64,000 bases of DNA from Lactifluus volemus (GCA_022376515.1 WTXI01000005.1:1550001-1614000); one strand, 5' to 3'. Numbered from the stretch's first letter, positions 36,950-49,619 are shown. The notes: a model not told the origin generated them from the sequence alone. Made by a program: numbers and translations.

Positions 36950-37970
36950 AGCGCCAGCTGATCTATAGAGAAGTGAAAGGATGTCATTATGGCTTCACCG
37001 GATATTCCAGTGCTCCATAGACATAGCTCTCGATTTCTCAACATTGCGCACAGAGTAAATTGGCTACAGTACGTAGTTAGTGATCTAGTAGTGAGTGACC
37101 CGTGAACACTGGCATGAAATCCATCACCACTTTTCCACTGTCTGCATCACGGTACAACGTGCTCTAAAACAATGATCAGCGAATAATAAACAGTTAGGAA
37201 TAAATATATAGCACACATTATGAATGGCATCTTTTGGGAGGTTGGGCCACCTCATATAATGAAACATTTACCGTGAATATAATGAGTATGAGATTGTCCT
37301 AAGGGAGAAGTACAATAATCTCAATATCACTTGCGCACTCTCAGCACGAGAACTGAGGAGCCGACGGACTACTAACGAAGGTATATTATGCCCTAATGGC
37401 CAGACAAACGAATTTACTAAAGGGAGATGGACTCGAGACAGCCCAACGCGAGAATGCTCTACTAGCCCAAGTACTAAAATAGTCCAAGTAATCATATCGC
37501 CATTGTCATCGCATCGCATTGCGATCCCGATCTCAACATCTTTTAGTGCCGCTGGCAGGCACCGTGACCAGGTCTGTACTGACCCTAGTCTACCTCGCTA
37601 GGCCTCAATAACAGTCCCACCTCACCTGCAGATCGAGTGGCCATCCCGGGCTGCAAGAGAGTCGACGACGCTCGCTTCGTGGGTCCTTATCTAAACCATC
37701 TTACCAGTAATTATTCAATATCGTAATTAGTTAAAAGCTTTCAGATGAACTACGGTAAGGGCATTCGATTGGTACTTTCGTTTTTCCTTTACGCGTGATC
37801 TCATTTTCCATATTCATTATCGCCTCGTTCTCGCTTTAGACCTCTATTATCGACCGTAATTCTGTAGTTGAGTGAGAATTGAGCGGGAAAAAACGGGGTG
37901 ACTAGAAAGAACGTCTAACCAGACGCACCAGAGACGGGGGGTGGTGCCATACCCCCATTAGTACCGTGCG
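36950..37970. other. Intergenic region 3' of MFS copy 6
   Basis: This contains a roughly 90-base segment (36990-37080) shared with 28630-28720. A segment near 37200-37265 ('cctcatataatgaaacat') is shared with about 43290-43330. No gene is seen. Confidence 0.5.
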
Positions 37971-37977
37971 TTTTATC

Positions 37978-40262
37978 TCAGACTTCACTTGGCCCATGGC
38001 CTACACTGCTCGTCACTTCACTCTTTTCCGTACTCCGTTTCGGCGACTTCAAATCCAATGACGGGGTGACGTCGCTCCTTCCCCAGTCCTCGTCGATTTC
38101 CGAGTGCAACTTCAGTTGCCGCATACCGAGACTGAACAAGAATCCCGCAATCGTGATCCCGAGTAGCGCCTGCCAGACCACCTTGAGTGCCTCCGCGAAC
38201 ACGTTGCGCACCTCATCCTTCAACGGCGAACTCAGTGTTGGAATGATCGGTATAGACGAAAATGCGATGTGGACGTCCTGCGGAAACTGCGCGATGAACG
38301 ACGTCGGTAGGTTCCTCTTCAGCTCATTCTGCAAAATGGCACCGCCAATCGTGACACCCCAGATCTAGCCATTGGAAAGTTGTCACTAAGTCGTGAAGGG
38401 TGGAAACTTGGATGGAAAGGGAGGGACTCACACTGCCCAAGTTCCGCGAGAAGACGTGGAGAGCCATTGCGGGAGCGGACTGTGTAACTGGGATGGACGC
38501 AAGGATAGGGTACATAGTGATGACATAAATGATGCCAACACCACTTCCGATGATAATCTGGAAGCCGATAGACTTGGCCATACTGCTGTCCGCATCCAGT
38601 GTTGTCAGGAGACCCGCGCCGACGACCGCGAGCACCCAGCCAACATAAGTCGGAATCACGTAGTTGCCTGACATCTTAACCACGATGCCTGCCACGATCG
38701 CGATGAGGCCGATGCTGTATGACAGCCCTAACAAGTCGATACCAGCATCGGTGGGAGATGTCTCCTTACATGCTTCAAAGAAGACTGGGTACCAATCTGC
38801 CAGATTCGGTGGAGACACATCCAAGTCAGCGGCCAAGAGGTCCCGATACGTGAATTTATTACGTACAAGTCAAGCCCGCCGTCACCACAGCCGTCATAAA
38901 TATTTGGAGATAACCACTGGTGCCAGTCCAATCCAGGCGGAATAAAATTGGAACCTTGAAGTGCAGTTAAATTAATAAATAATGGTTTCATTTCTTGGAA
39001 AGAACTCACGACAGGCGGTTTGCAAAAGTAGAATTCATAGATGACAAAGACGCTCAGCCCAAAGAAACCAAAAATGAGGGGCACCAAGACATGGACAGAT
39101 GACCATGAATAACGCACGCCTCCCCACGCCAGTCCGATAACGAAAGAGGTAACCGAACCGATGATCAGAATATTTCCTCTACCAACAAAGCGTAAGATCG
39201 CCTGGAGTTTTGGGAACCAGCTATCCTAATTCTATGTACTCACATAAAATCGATTTTACTGAGCTTTTCTCTCAGAGTTGCGGTTGGCGTTTTGAGTCGT
39301 AAGAAGAGCAAGACTAGACTTCCGGCGAGGGCACATATGGGTAGGTTGAGATCTGGGTGCTTATTCACGACACTGTCCACACGATTGACAGAATTCAACT
39401 TACAAAATATCCATCTCCTACGGAAAACGTAGCAGAGGTTGAGGTCTGGTGAGTTGATTGCAAATGGGACACTCACCATTGTCCTCGCTGAGCCAATGCC
39501 CCACCAATGACTGGACCAACACCACAACCGATTGCCCAAGTGCTGCCTGACGTCAGTAACGTCCGAGGCGTGCAATGAGGATCACCCACAGTGCAATGAG
39601 TCCGCTGAAGGTGCCACGCTCCCGAAGCGGGACCAGATCAGACAATAAAATCTGTACCAAAGATGTGATTGCTCCTGCTCCTAGTCCCTGTACAGCTTTC
39701 AAGTGGAACGTTTGAGTTGGTGCATGACCGTGTTTGGGGGACAAGACATACTCCTTCCACCAATGAGCATATTCACACTTGATGCAGTGGCGCAAATGGT
39801 GCTTCCGAGTGAGAAGAGGACGAGCGCACTCAGCATGATGGGCCGTCGTCCAATAATCTAATTTCAATGTAAATTTATTTAGACGTGTCTTGCACTCGTG
39901 GAGAGGATTCATGATCGTACCTGGGATAGCCCGCCACAGAGAGGGACAAGGGCTGTAGCACCTAATGCATATGCGGAACCAACCCACACAAACTGGTCTC
40001 CCTCCAGTTCACGAACAATTGTTGGCAGGGCTGCCCCAATTGAGGTCTACAATGTATTTTGTGTAAAAAATTCCTCTGCGTGAGGGTAGAAGAGACGACT
40101 TACAAGATCTATGGCAGGAAGGAGGACAGAGAGTGCTAGTGAGAATATGATGCACCAGAACTTCCAGTCTTTGGGCACATTATGGTAAGTGTCATCATCG
40201 ACTCCTTGGGTCGCGAAGCTAGACTCTTTGGAGGGTGGTAGGTGAAAAGATGACGATGTCAT
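37978..40262 (-). CDS. MFS transporter, copy 6, apparently intact
   Basis: Eleven exons join in frame to 564 aa: 40104-40262, 39921-40046, 39752-39857, 39590-39695, 39477-39542, 39404-39417, 39244-39352, 39010-39178, 38867-38954, 38432-38796, 37978-38364. The start MTSSSFHL aligns with the other copies. Motif A is GGLSQIIGRRP, and motif C is present as GCGVGPVIGG, the form typical of antiporters. The C-terminal cytoplasmic tail contains EDWGRSDVTP and ends SEV. It should be a multi-pass membrane exporter of a small molecule. It differs from copies 4 and 7 mainly in loops and tail, so substrate range could differ. The neighbouring P450 slot is empty on both sides. Confidence 0.85.
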
Positions 40263-40559
40263 GGCGAGACGTGACACGCGTATCACAAAGGAACGTGTGG
40301 TCCGAGAACATTTATACGGAGCAAGGAAAGGGGCAGGGGTGTCAATGACAAAGCAGTTCCGACGTCTTTACCGAGAGGTTGAGTGAATGGACAGCTAGCT
40401 ACAGTATCAAAGTCACCGCTCCCAACTGGACCGCTGGCAGGTCATCCACGTCACATCAGGTTTGTTTTCGCAGTACTAGTACCAGTGAATACCTTAGAGC
40501 ACACTTCCATAACATCCGAGTACCGGAAGTACTGGAGTTGGAGGACCTGTTTCTCGAAC

Positions 40560-41420
40560 GCTGCAAGGGAAATTACGAGGCAAAATATATGTTGAGAACA
40601 AGCGACGTCATGCCAGTGTCTAGCCAGTGTTCATGGCCAGGGGAGACATATGCTGACATAATCACTTGTCTTGAAGTGATAAATGGAAATAATGCGGCGA
40701 GCGGTAATGAAAACAAGAGCATTGTAATTCATCGGCAACCAGAGAGAGGCTCGATGAGGCCGAGGCCCGGATGAGTTGCCCCGGCAAGGCACAAGTCCCT
40801 GAGACCAGAACTTGGAAAGGAGTCACACAAGAGCCTGACTTGACGATAAAGAAAGTCCGAGGCTATGAATAGCATTGTGCAATCTAAATACATTTCAGAC
40901 ATGGTAGTGACCTCAGTCCTCTGCAAAAAATACAGCAGTGGAAACGTGTCTATCGGACGTTCTGCCATTCGACCAGCCCTGAGGCGCTCCACTTTTTTGT
41001 TCCCCCTGGCCTAACCCGCTTGTCAGCATGAGCCGGGTTGTGCCTGTTCACGGGATAGGCGCGGTTATTGATTAACACTGATCGACTCGGAGAAATTGAA
41101 CTTCCGGTCGCGGCTTGGAGGTGGGTGTCAACTCAGTCGGAATGGGATGGGCCTTGGGCCAGCCGATGGAGCGAGCGCTTGGCTGTACGGACTCGGGATT
41201 TTGAGACGATGGGCTTGTTGAAGATGAGCACAGAAGCTGATTGTCAGTGGTGGTAAATTTATTGAGAATGCTCTTCTCACCCTCAGTAGATCGTCACAGG
41301 GATCATTACGCTCATTAAGGAGATAAAAGAGCGTAGAGTTGAGTCCAGGTGGTTGTGGCCAAGCTGACATCACGGAGGAGGGTAGCCACCGCTACTTGAG
41401 GCATGATTATTCCCGGGTAC
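40560..41420. repeat. Duplicated intergenic block, first copy
   Basis: This aligns with about 46890-47720 in the same orientation. Shared strings include 'gcaaggcacaagtccctgag', 'tcagtcctctgca' followed by 'aaaaatacagcagtgg', and 'actgatcgactcggaga'. No convincing protein is conserved between the two, so it is treated as non-coding. Confidence 0.65.
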
Positions 41421-42439
41421 GCTCATCTTGATCGAGTATGGCGAGGTCGCGTGGGGAGTCGGTACAACAGTAAAAAAACATCTTAACTTGCACCAACTGG
41501 TGGACACCTTGGACCGGGGCTATGGTTATGGGAGACGGCTTCCAAATATATGAAATTCAATGACATATCTGTAAAGCAGGCGCGCCGGTCTCGTCACGCC
41601 GTGCCTGCGGCCGCCGTCATTGTCTGTGGAAGATCGAGTGCAGTATCAGATTAATGACAAGTCACTGCGACTCGACAGACGCGACGGTGTCGTGAGTGCG
41701 TGTAGGTCGCACGAGGTAGCGTGACAGACGACGTCGTGCTGTAATGTTTCACTTCCGAGTCGCTCTCCGCGGACGCGGCTCCAGCGGCTGGTCGGTCACG
41801 TCACGCAGGCTGCAGCTGTCATTGGTCGGCGCGTGACCTGACTGGTCACAAGCAGCGCACTCGAAAGACAAACGGAGATTGATTGGCTGCTTAATCACAT
41901 ACCCCCACTCGCCCATTGTTGCCTCGGCCGATTCTTGCAAATAGGTTTCGTTACTCTAAACCAAAAACCCGTAAGTTGCTTGTTGTGATTCCGCGAACTT
42001 CCGCAGACAATAGAGCTGCGAACCGGGCGCAGCAGGCGCTGGATCTCGTATAGTCTGGAGCAAACTTATCGTCTGAGCCTGCAACTTTGGAAGGAAGATT
42101 CAAGTTCTCCTCAAGCTAATAAACCGTGACAGTCAGAGAACTCCCGGGCCATCAAATCTTCCAAAGGTGGCGATGTCCCACGCGAGCCCACCTCTCACTC
42201 AGCCAGTGATCCGTGAACGTGTGAAGATGGACCGGAGTCTCGGTTATGCTGCTCGACGCAACAGATTGGTTAGTCATCGAATCGGCGATGGTGGCACATG
42301 CAAACTCCCCAAAGGGCAGCGTGAGAGGTGGTGAGTCGCCAGCACCGAAGGAGTGCAGGCTCGGACTGCCGGGAACGCGTGCGCGCGTGGGACACAACGA
42401 TCGGGGGTACCTCATCGCACTCACTGACACTGGTCCCGG

Positions 42440-42590
42440 TTGGCGTCTCACATCCATCCAGCTCCGTGTGGCTCTTCCTGTAACGTTTCAAGCCCCCAAT
42501 CTACGCCATATCAGACTGTCGAAGGTTTCCCTTCCAATTGGATCACCCTTACTCACAACTGCCTTGCGCAGTCTCTGTTGCTAGATGAAG
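42440..42590 (+). pseudogene. Possible F-box/LRR-type fragment
   Basis: A short open stretch reads LPVTFQAPNLRHIRLSKVSL then LPIGSPLLTTA. This is the style of leucine-rich stretch seen in basidiomycete F-box proteins. Upstream and downstream sequence in this frame is not convincing, and an ORF of similar length exists on the - strand. It is either a small relic or chance. Confidence 0.3.
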
Positions 42591-43494
42591 AGGCAAGGAC
42601 TGGGCTATCAGATCATAGCGTGGAAAAGCCTGAAAATGGGGGCGTCCAGCAGCTCGTGTTGTTCCGTGCAGGAGGCCGTGGGGAGCGTAATGATAAGTAA
42701 GGACGCACTGGCAATCAAGTTAGAGGAAGACATGACTGCATGCAAAGACAAGCCAGTACATATAGGGTGTTGAGGGTCACTTTTGCTTGCATCGGGTGCA
42801 TTGATTTGCTCATTGTCGGTGTGAAGGACGTTGGGTGTGCCAGTGGTCGTGCGTGAGCTGAAGAGACCTGAAAACCAGGAGCTCTCAGTGAGATTACTAG
42901 TACTAGTAGTAGCAGTAGTCTCATAATATGGGCCATGAAGGCTATGGTGTTAACATTGATCAGGCCGTGCCAGCCTTTCGAAAGCGAGTGATGTTACTGA
43001 ACATCCATCTCTGTGCCCATTTACAGCCTCGCTATCTAACTTGAAACTCCAACATGCCACTCAACTGTCACCATGAAATTCAACATTTATTAATATTCAT
43101 GTTTGGCCGCTTTGCTGAATAAAAACTTATGGAATGAATAATAGTTGCTGTCTACTAGACTACACAGTAAAATTTTGGTACACTGAATGAGTAGTTTTTG
43201 AGTGATTGGAAAGTGATGAAGAAGTGGTAGTAGTAACCAATGACTTGATACAAGATAGTACATAATACGCTGTCGAAGCGTATTATGAAGGATCATTTGG
43301 GAGGCTGGTCTACCTCATATAATAAAACATTAATGCCCAGCACCGAAACCATACTGTGCGTTTTGTCCCAAGTTCTTTTACGCGACCCACGTCGTCTCAA
43401 GTTCGAAAGCCATGGACCTTCGCCGTCCCGAGACGAGCAGGAATTGCAAGAGCGTCTGCGGCACCCCGGTGATGCAGCCGCTTCCGGTTGCTCG

Positions 43495-45806
43495 TCATTC
43501 TGAGAGGGGCACTTCACTTGACACCGTGACACTGCCGTCACTCCAATCATCTAAGTACTCCGCCGCGACTTCAAACGCAATGGCGGGTGTGACGCCGGGT
43601 GTGACTTCGGTCCTTCCCCAGTCCTCGTCGATTTCCGAGTGCAACTCTAGTTGCCGCATACCGAGACTGAACAAGAATCCTGCGATCGAGATCCCGAGTA
43701 CGGCCTGCCAGACCGCCTTGAGCGCCTCGTCGAACGTGTTGCGCACGTCATCCTTCAACGGCGAGCTCAGTGTTGGAATGATCGGTATCGACGAAAATGC
43801 GATGTTGACGCCCTGCGGAAACTGCGCGATGAACGACGCAGGTAGGTTCCTCTTCAGCTCATTCTGCAAAATGGCACCACCGATCGTGACACCCCAGATC
43901 TAGCCATTGGAAAGTTGTCACTAAGTCGTGAAGGGTGGAAACTTGGATGGAAAGGGAGGGACTCACATTGCCCAGGTTCCGCGAGAAGGCGTAGAGAGCC
44001 ATTGCGGGAGCGGTCTGCGTCACTGGGATGGACGCGAGGATAGGGAACAGAGAGATGACGTGAATGATTCCAACACCACTACCGATGACAATCTGGAAGC
44101 CGATAGACTTGGCCTTACTGCTGTCCGCATGCAGTGTCGTCAGGAGACCCGCGCCGATGACCGTGAGCCCCCAGCCAACATAAGTAGGAGTCATGTAGTT
44201 GCCTGACTTCTTAACCACGACGCCGGCCACGATCGCGATGAGGCCGAGGCTGTATGACAGCCCGAACAAGTCGATCCCAGCTTCGATGGGAGATGTCTCC
44301 TTACATGCTTCAAAGAAGACTGGGTACCAATCTGCCAGATTCATTGGAGACACATCCAAGTCAGCGGCCGAGAGGTTCCGATACGTAGACTTCTTACGTA
44401 CAAGTCAAGCTCGCCATCACCAAAGCCATCATAAATATTTGGAGATAACCACTGGTGCCAGTCCATTCCAGGCGGAATAAAATTGGAACCTTGAAAGCAG
44501 TTCAATATAATGGTTTCATTTCTTGGAAAGAACTTACGATAGGTGGTCTGCAAAAGTAGAATTCATAGATGATAAAGAAGCTCAGTCCCACGAAACCAAA
44601 AACCAGGGGCACCAAGATATGGACAGATGACCATGGATAACGCACGCCTCCCCACGCCAGCCCGATAACGAAAGAGGTAACCGATCCAACGACCAGAATA
44701 TTTCCTCTACCAACAAAACGTAAGATCGCATGGAGGTCGGGGAACAGCTATCCTTATTCAATGTACTGACATAAAATCGATTTTACCGAGCATTTCTCTC
44801 AGAGTCACAGGTGGCTTTCTGAGACGCAAAAAGAGTAAGACTAGACATGCGATGAGGCCACATATGGGTAGGTTGAGATCTAGGTGCTTATTCACGACAC
44901 TGTCCGCACGATTAACAGAAGTTAGCCTACAAAATATCCATCTCCTACGGAAGACGTAGCAAAGGTTGATGAGGTCTGGTGAGTTGGTTGCCAGTGCAAA
45001 TGGGACACTCACCATTGTCCTCGCTGAGCCAATGCCCCACCAATGACTGGACCAACGCCACCACCGATTGCCCAAGCGCTGCCTGACATCAGTAACGTCC
45101 GAGGTACCCATGAGGAGGATCACTCACAGTGCTATGAGGCCGCTGAAGGTGCCACGCTCCCGAAGGGTGACCAGATCAGACAATAAAATTTGAACCGAAG
45201 ATGTGATTGCTCCTGCTCCCAGTCCCTGTACAGCTTTCAAGTGGAAGGTTTTAGTTGGTGCACGGCCATGTTGGGGGGACAAGACATACCTCTTCCAGCA
45301 ATGAGCATATTCATACTCGATGCAGTGGCGCAAATGGTGCTTCCGAGTGAGAAGAGGACGAGCGCACTCAGCACGATGGGCTGTCGTCCAATAATCTAAT
45401 TTCGATGTAGATTTATTTAGATGTGTCTTGCACTTCGAGTCGTGGAGAGGATTCGTGATCGTACCTGGGATAGCCCGCCATAAAGAGGAACAAGGGCTGT
45501 AGAGCCCAGTGCATATGCGGAACCAACCCACACAAACTGCTCTCCCTCCAGTTCACGAACAATTGTTGGCAGGGCTGCCCCAATTGAGGTCTACGATATA
45601 TTCTGTGTAAAATACCCTCTGCGCTGAGAATAGAAGAGATGACTCACAAATTCTATGGCAGGAAGGACGACAGAGAGTGCGAGTGAGAATATGATGCACC
45701 AGAACTTCCAGTCTTTGGGCATGTCATAGTGAGTGTATTCATCGACTGCTCGGGTCGCGAAGTTAGATTCTTTGGAATGTGATAAGTGAGATGATGTCGA
45801 CGTCAT
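43495..45806 (-). CDS. MFS transporter, copy 7, apparently intact
   Basis: Eleven exons join in frame to 570 aa: 45648-45806, 45465-45590, 45290-45395, 45128-45233, 45013-45078, 44931-44944, 44771-44879, 44538-44706, 44402-44489, 43967-44331, 43495-43899. The 14-base exon 6 links ...GQW to IFYLNLP. Motif A is GGLSQIIGRQP and motif C GGGVGPVIGG. The tail is longer and different from copies 4 and 6, ending SEVPLSE. Acceptors preceded by pyrimidine or CAG/TAG support each junction. A TATATA-like site lies near 45923 and a perfect palindrome at 46236-46272, both upstream. It is predicted to export a small molecule, as for the other copies. Confidence 0.85.
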
Positions 45807-46235
45807 GGAGAGAGACGTGACACGAGTATCAGAAAGGGACGTGTGGTCCGAGAAATAATAAATGATAAAGATTGCGGGAAAAGAGAGAGCGCGACCTGGA
45901 AGCGAATATCAGGAAGGAAAACCGACATATATACAGAGAAGGAAGATCCAGGGGCGTCAACGACAGAGCACGTCAAACGTCCCATCCCAGTCCTATTAAG
46001 GTTGGGCGGTTTAAGAGATTGAGTGAAAGGTCAGTTACAGCGTCAAAGTCACCGCTCGACCTAACTGGACCTGGACCCTGGCAGCTCAGGCTTATCCGCG
46101 TCACATCAAGTCTGTTTGCGCAATAGTCCCAGTGAATGCCTTAGAGTACCCTTGCATAATATCCGAGTACCGGAAGCACTGGAATTGGATCAGGGCTCGA
46201 ATCCTGCAAGGGCAATTATGGTCTGCTCGTAGTAA

Positions 46236-46272
46236 TACTTTGGGTCAAGGCTACTAGCCTTGACCCAAAGTA
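46236..46272. promoter_or_regulatory. Perfect 37-bp palindrome built from a conserved MFS 5' element
   Basis: Two 18-base arms (tactttgggtcaaggcta and its exact reverse complement) flank a single C. One arm, ccttgacccaaagta, is also found singly upstream of MFS copies 1 (4903-4917), 3 (20467-20481) and 5 (31598-31612). The palindrome lies about 430 bases upstream of MFS copy 7. It could be a transcription factor site or a hairpin. Confidence 0.7.
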
Positions 46273-46889
46273 CCTGACAACGACCAGCGGGTTTAAAAAG
46301 TGGTAAGCAGACGATTGGCTACAGTGTTACGAAAAGCCTCATTCATCGCCTATTGCTCACCATTTCTTTGCGTTTTCCCTTGTTTTCTATTACCTCGTCC
46401 TGCGTAAGTTCAGCCCTGGTAACCGATTTTAGCTTTCGAGAGGACGTCTGCAGAACTTAATCCAGTTAGTACTGAACTGAACCGACACGCACTACCAAGT
46501 AAGCAGCTCCTTTAGCTACCCAAAGAGATACAGTCTCGAGAAAAGAAAAGCCCTTTCTTATGAACAGTGATTCGAAACCTGGAGGATCCCATTTTCTGGT
46601 ACATCCTTGCAGTGATAAAGAAGGGGCAGGGCCGCAGATACATACAACCAAGTCACGGGCCACCATGACAACGCTGCCAAGCTGTCTGCGACTCTAAGTG
46701 CTGTCGCAAAGTGAAGTGAAATGATTTGATGCGTGGGAACATTCAACTCGAAAGTGAACAAAGTCGCTTCAAATTGAAGCGTCACCTTACAAAAAAATGT
46801 TGCCATTTAAAGACTACATGTTCAACGAGCAAAGTTATCTAGAATTTGACTGTTTTTAACAAATCCAAGCCGGAAATCATGATTGGTAC

Positions 46890-47720
46890 TATTGAGCAAT
46901 CCAGCATGAAAAATATGTTGACAACAAGCCAAGCAACAAGCGACGTCAAGCCAGCGTCAACTCTGAAGCTTATGGGGACGGATGATGACAAAATAACTTT
47001 TCATTCATGAGCGAGTGATAGTAATGCAAATATTGCGGTGAGCGGCACCGGATGAATCGAATGGAAATAGAAAAAACAGCAAGGCACAAGTCCCTGAGGC
47101 CAGAACTTGGAAAAGGAGTCACATAAGAGGCCTTGAGGATGAAGCTAATGAAGAAAGGGGAGCGATGGTTCGCTATGAATACCATTGCGCAGTCTAAATA
47201 CACTTCAGACTTGGTAGTTACATCAGTCCTCTGCAGCAAAAAAATACAGCAGTGGCAACGCGTCCCGCAGACCTGACCCGCTTGCCAGCATGAGCCCAGG
47301 TTGCCTGTTCACGAGGTAGGTGCAGTGGTTGATTACCCCCAACACTGATCGACTCGGAGAACTTGAGCTTCCAGTCGTGGCTTGGAGGTGGGCGTCAACT
47401 CCGTCACAGGAGTCGGAATGGGGTGGCTCTCCGGCTAGTCGATGGAGCGAGTGCTTGGCTGGTACTGGTCTTGGGAGCCATGGGCCTTGTTGAAGATAAG
47501 GACGGTCCAGGGCTCATTGTCAGTAGTGGTAAAGTTATTGAGAATGCCCTCACCCTCGGCAGATTATCACAGGGCGCATTACGCTCTCTTGAAGGAGATA
47601 AAAGAGAGACCAAGTTATAAACGTGGTTGTGACCATGGTGACATCACAGACGGTGAGGAGGGAGGGCTTGGCTTGGTGCTAGGGTAACCACCGCCACTTG
47701 AGGCATGATTATTCACTGGT
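46890..47720. repeat. Duplicated intergenic block, second copy
   Basis: This is the counterpart of 40560-41420. It has the same orientation and the same distance class upstream of an MFS gene (copy 7 here, copy 6 there), so it probably arose with the MFS duplication. Confidence 0.65.
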
Positions 47721-48129
47721 GCGCTCACATGGGGAGTGGTCGAGTTTACTACACCTTGGGCTATGGGGTATGGAAGACATTCAATCACGTCCGTAGCCGA
47801 TCATGCTAATGTCGCGTGACCATGCACCTGATTTGGTGCCGTGACCGTGTAGCTCTAACAACGGAACCCTGCAACTGCCGCCTCTGACGGCCCCTTCTCA
47901 ACACTTAATCTGTCATCTGTCGTCTTCTTTAGTTTCGCTTCGAAGAGTTGAACCTCACGCCACAACCTCTGCCGATGTGAACGTTCTCACAGTTAGCACG
48001 CGTGGTGCTGGCAGAAGCCAATTCATTTCTCTGCATGTCCCAAAATACCACGTAAACCTGTCAATTTTGATTGCGTGAATTTTCGCAGGAACAGAGCTGT
48101 CAAGATAGTGCCGTAAGCCATGCTAGTGG

Positions 48130-48627
48130 TTGGGCCCAGTTCGGTCCCGCTTGATGAAGTTCGTGCAGGACCTTGCGACATTGCAGTGGCACAGTTTTCG
48201 TCAGAGCCTCTACCCTCATATCCACACGTGTCTGGCACCTGCGCATATTCAGCATTACCAAAGACGATTGGATATCAACCAGGTAGGCATTCACGTCGAC
48301 CAATATCGACTCACCACTTCTATCAAAAGATTTGAAATGTTCAGCGTCCTGCTCTCACATGTATTTGGTATTTGGATGCGAGATTGTGACCACGATCGTC
48401 TGCCCGGTGATTCGCCCGCCATCTGTTCCATCTCTTTTGGCGATTGTGTATCGGTGCGTGGTGAATCGAATGGAAATCCTGTACTAGAGATAGATAGTGC
48501 CATGAGTGGTGAAGACTGCCGGCTGGTAGTGGGGGAGTCAAAACGCTCGCTGACACTGTCAAGGGTGTCAGGCAAAGCGAAGTCCCAGTTGTCAATCACA
48601 CTCACTACGCGAACATTGGGAAGATAG
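48130..48627 (+). other. Uncertain ORF region, strand unresolved
   Basis: A 165-codon ORF is open on the + strand (48130-48627), and a 179-codon ORF overlaps it on the - strand (48291-48830). The + strand product starts with a helical RSRLMKFVQDLATLQW-like stretch, and the - strand product is serine-rich. I recognise neither, and only one (if any) can be real. Confidence 0.2.
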
Positions 48628-48832
48628 CACTTTGGGAGGATAGCACTTAAATCACAGATATTCATGTACTCTTCTAACTTACATACAGTACATTCACGTT
48701 GCTTTATAGTAGTTTGCTTCATCACAAGGACATCCCGTGACAAGTATATATCTCTCTCCAAGTTCTGCACTGGCATCCCGACAAGCTCTTTTGGAGTCCA
48801 TAGCTCCGCCACGCTCGTTTCCCGTAACATTA

Positions 48833-49610
48833 TTACTGCTGGATGGCGAGAAGGTAAGCAGCAACCTCCGCGTTGAAAATACCCTCGGTAACAAGTTGAT
48901 GGACAGACTCAACAATCCATGTCTGGCAGTTCCTTTGCGTGACCTTATTCTTACCGCGGGCGCTGCTAGATATGGCCTAAAAATGTTCGAATTAGCTGAT
49001 ATATTCCGGAAATAATACCGCAAATAGGTGTGCAGGATAAGATCCCTGAAACATATATACCTAAAAGCAGATGCAAGGAGGGAAGGCAGGTATCAAGAGG
49101 GCAGGAATTATGCAGCAAGTCAAGTTGGAAATTATAACTTACCACCTCATCGACCGCATTCAAACTCTTGCTAGGAACTTCGACTTTGTGCGCACTGGCC
49201 TCGAAACCGCAGACAGGTTCATGAACGACTATGCGCTTTCCATTGTTGAGCATCGCCTTCTCATCAAAGTACTTGGCATCGACCCACTGCAGTGGGATTC
49301 TCTGACTGGGATGGTTGCCAGTGGCCTGGAAGTCATGGCTGCGCTTGATCTCGAACTGGAATCCATTCCTCACATCGCCAGCCGCGTGAATTATAACGCC
49401 GATGTCAGGGTTGGTGTGCGAGCGCACAAAGTACGCCCAGTGGTCCTTGAAGGGACGGCCGCTGTAGACCAACAACTCGACGAGGAAAGCCCCAACAGGA
49501 CCCGTCTCGGCTACGACAGGTGGGTTGGGGACTGGAGGGCCAGTGAGAGGAGCCTTAGACTTGTCGACGGCTGGCGGGGGCGGAGGAGGCGGAGGAGCAG
49601 CGGCTGACAT
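48833..49610 (-). CDS. Conserved-looking fungal protein with HWAYF and NCQTW motifs
   Basis: There are two exons, 49143-49610 and 48833-48976, joined across an intron starting GTAAGT. The predicted product is 203 aa. A proline-rich N-terminus (MSAAAPPPPPP) is followed by a compact domain of about 150 residues with VYSGRPFKDHWAYFVRS, GFQFEIKRSHDF and, after the intron, NCQTWIVESVHQL. The pairing of an HW motif with a later NCQTW motif recalls small fungal domains of unknown function, perhaps DUF6914-like. That is a memory-based suggestion, not a match. No signal peptide or membrane segment is seen, so it is probably cytosolic. The intron is 166 bases, longer than others here, so an extra small exon may be missed. 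Confidence 0.7.
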
Positions 49611-49619
49611 GGTGATAGG

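Noticed and set aside
48291..48830. A 179-codon - strand ORF upstream of 48.8 kb
   Set aside because: It overlaps an equally long + strand ORF. Neither has motifs or splice support.
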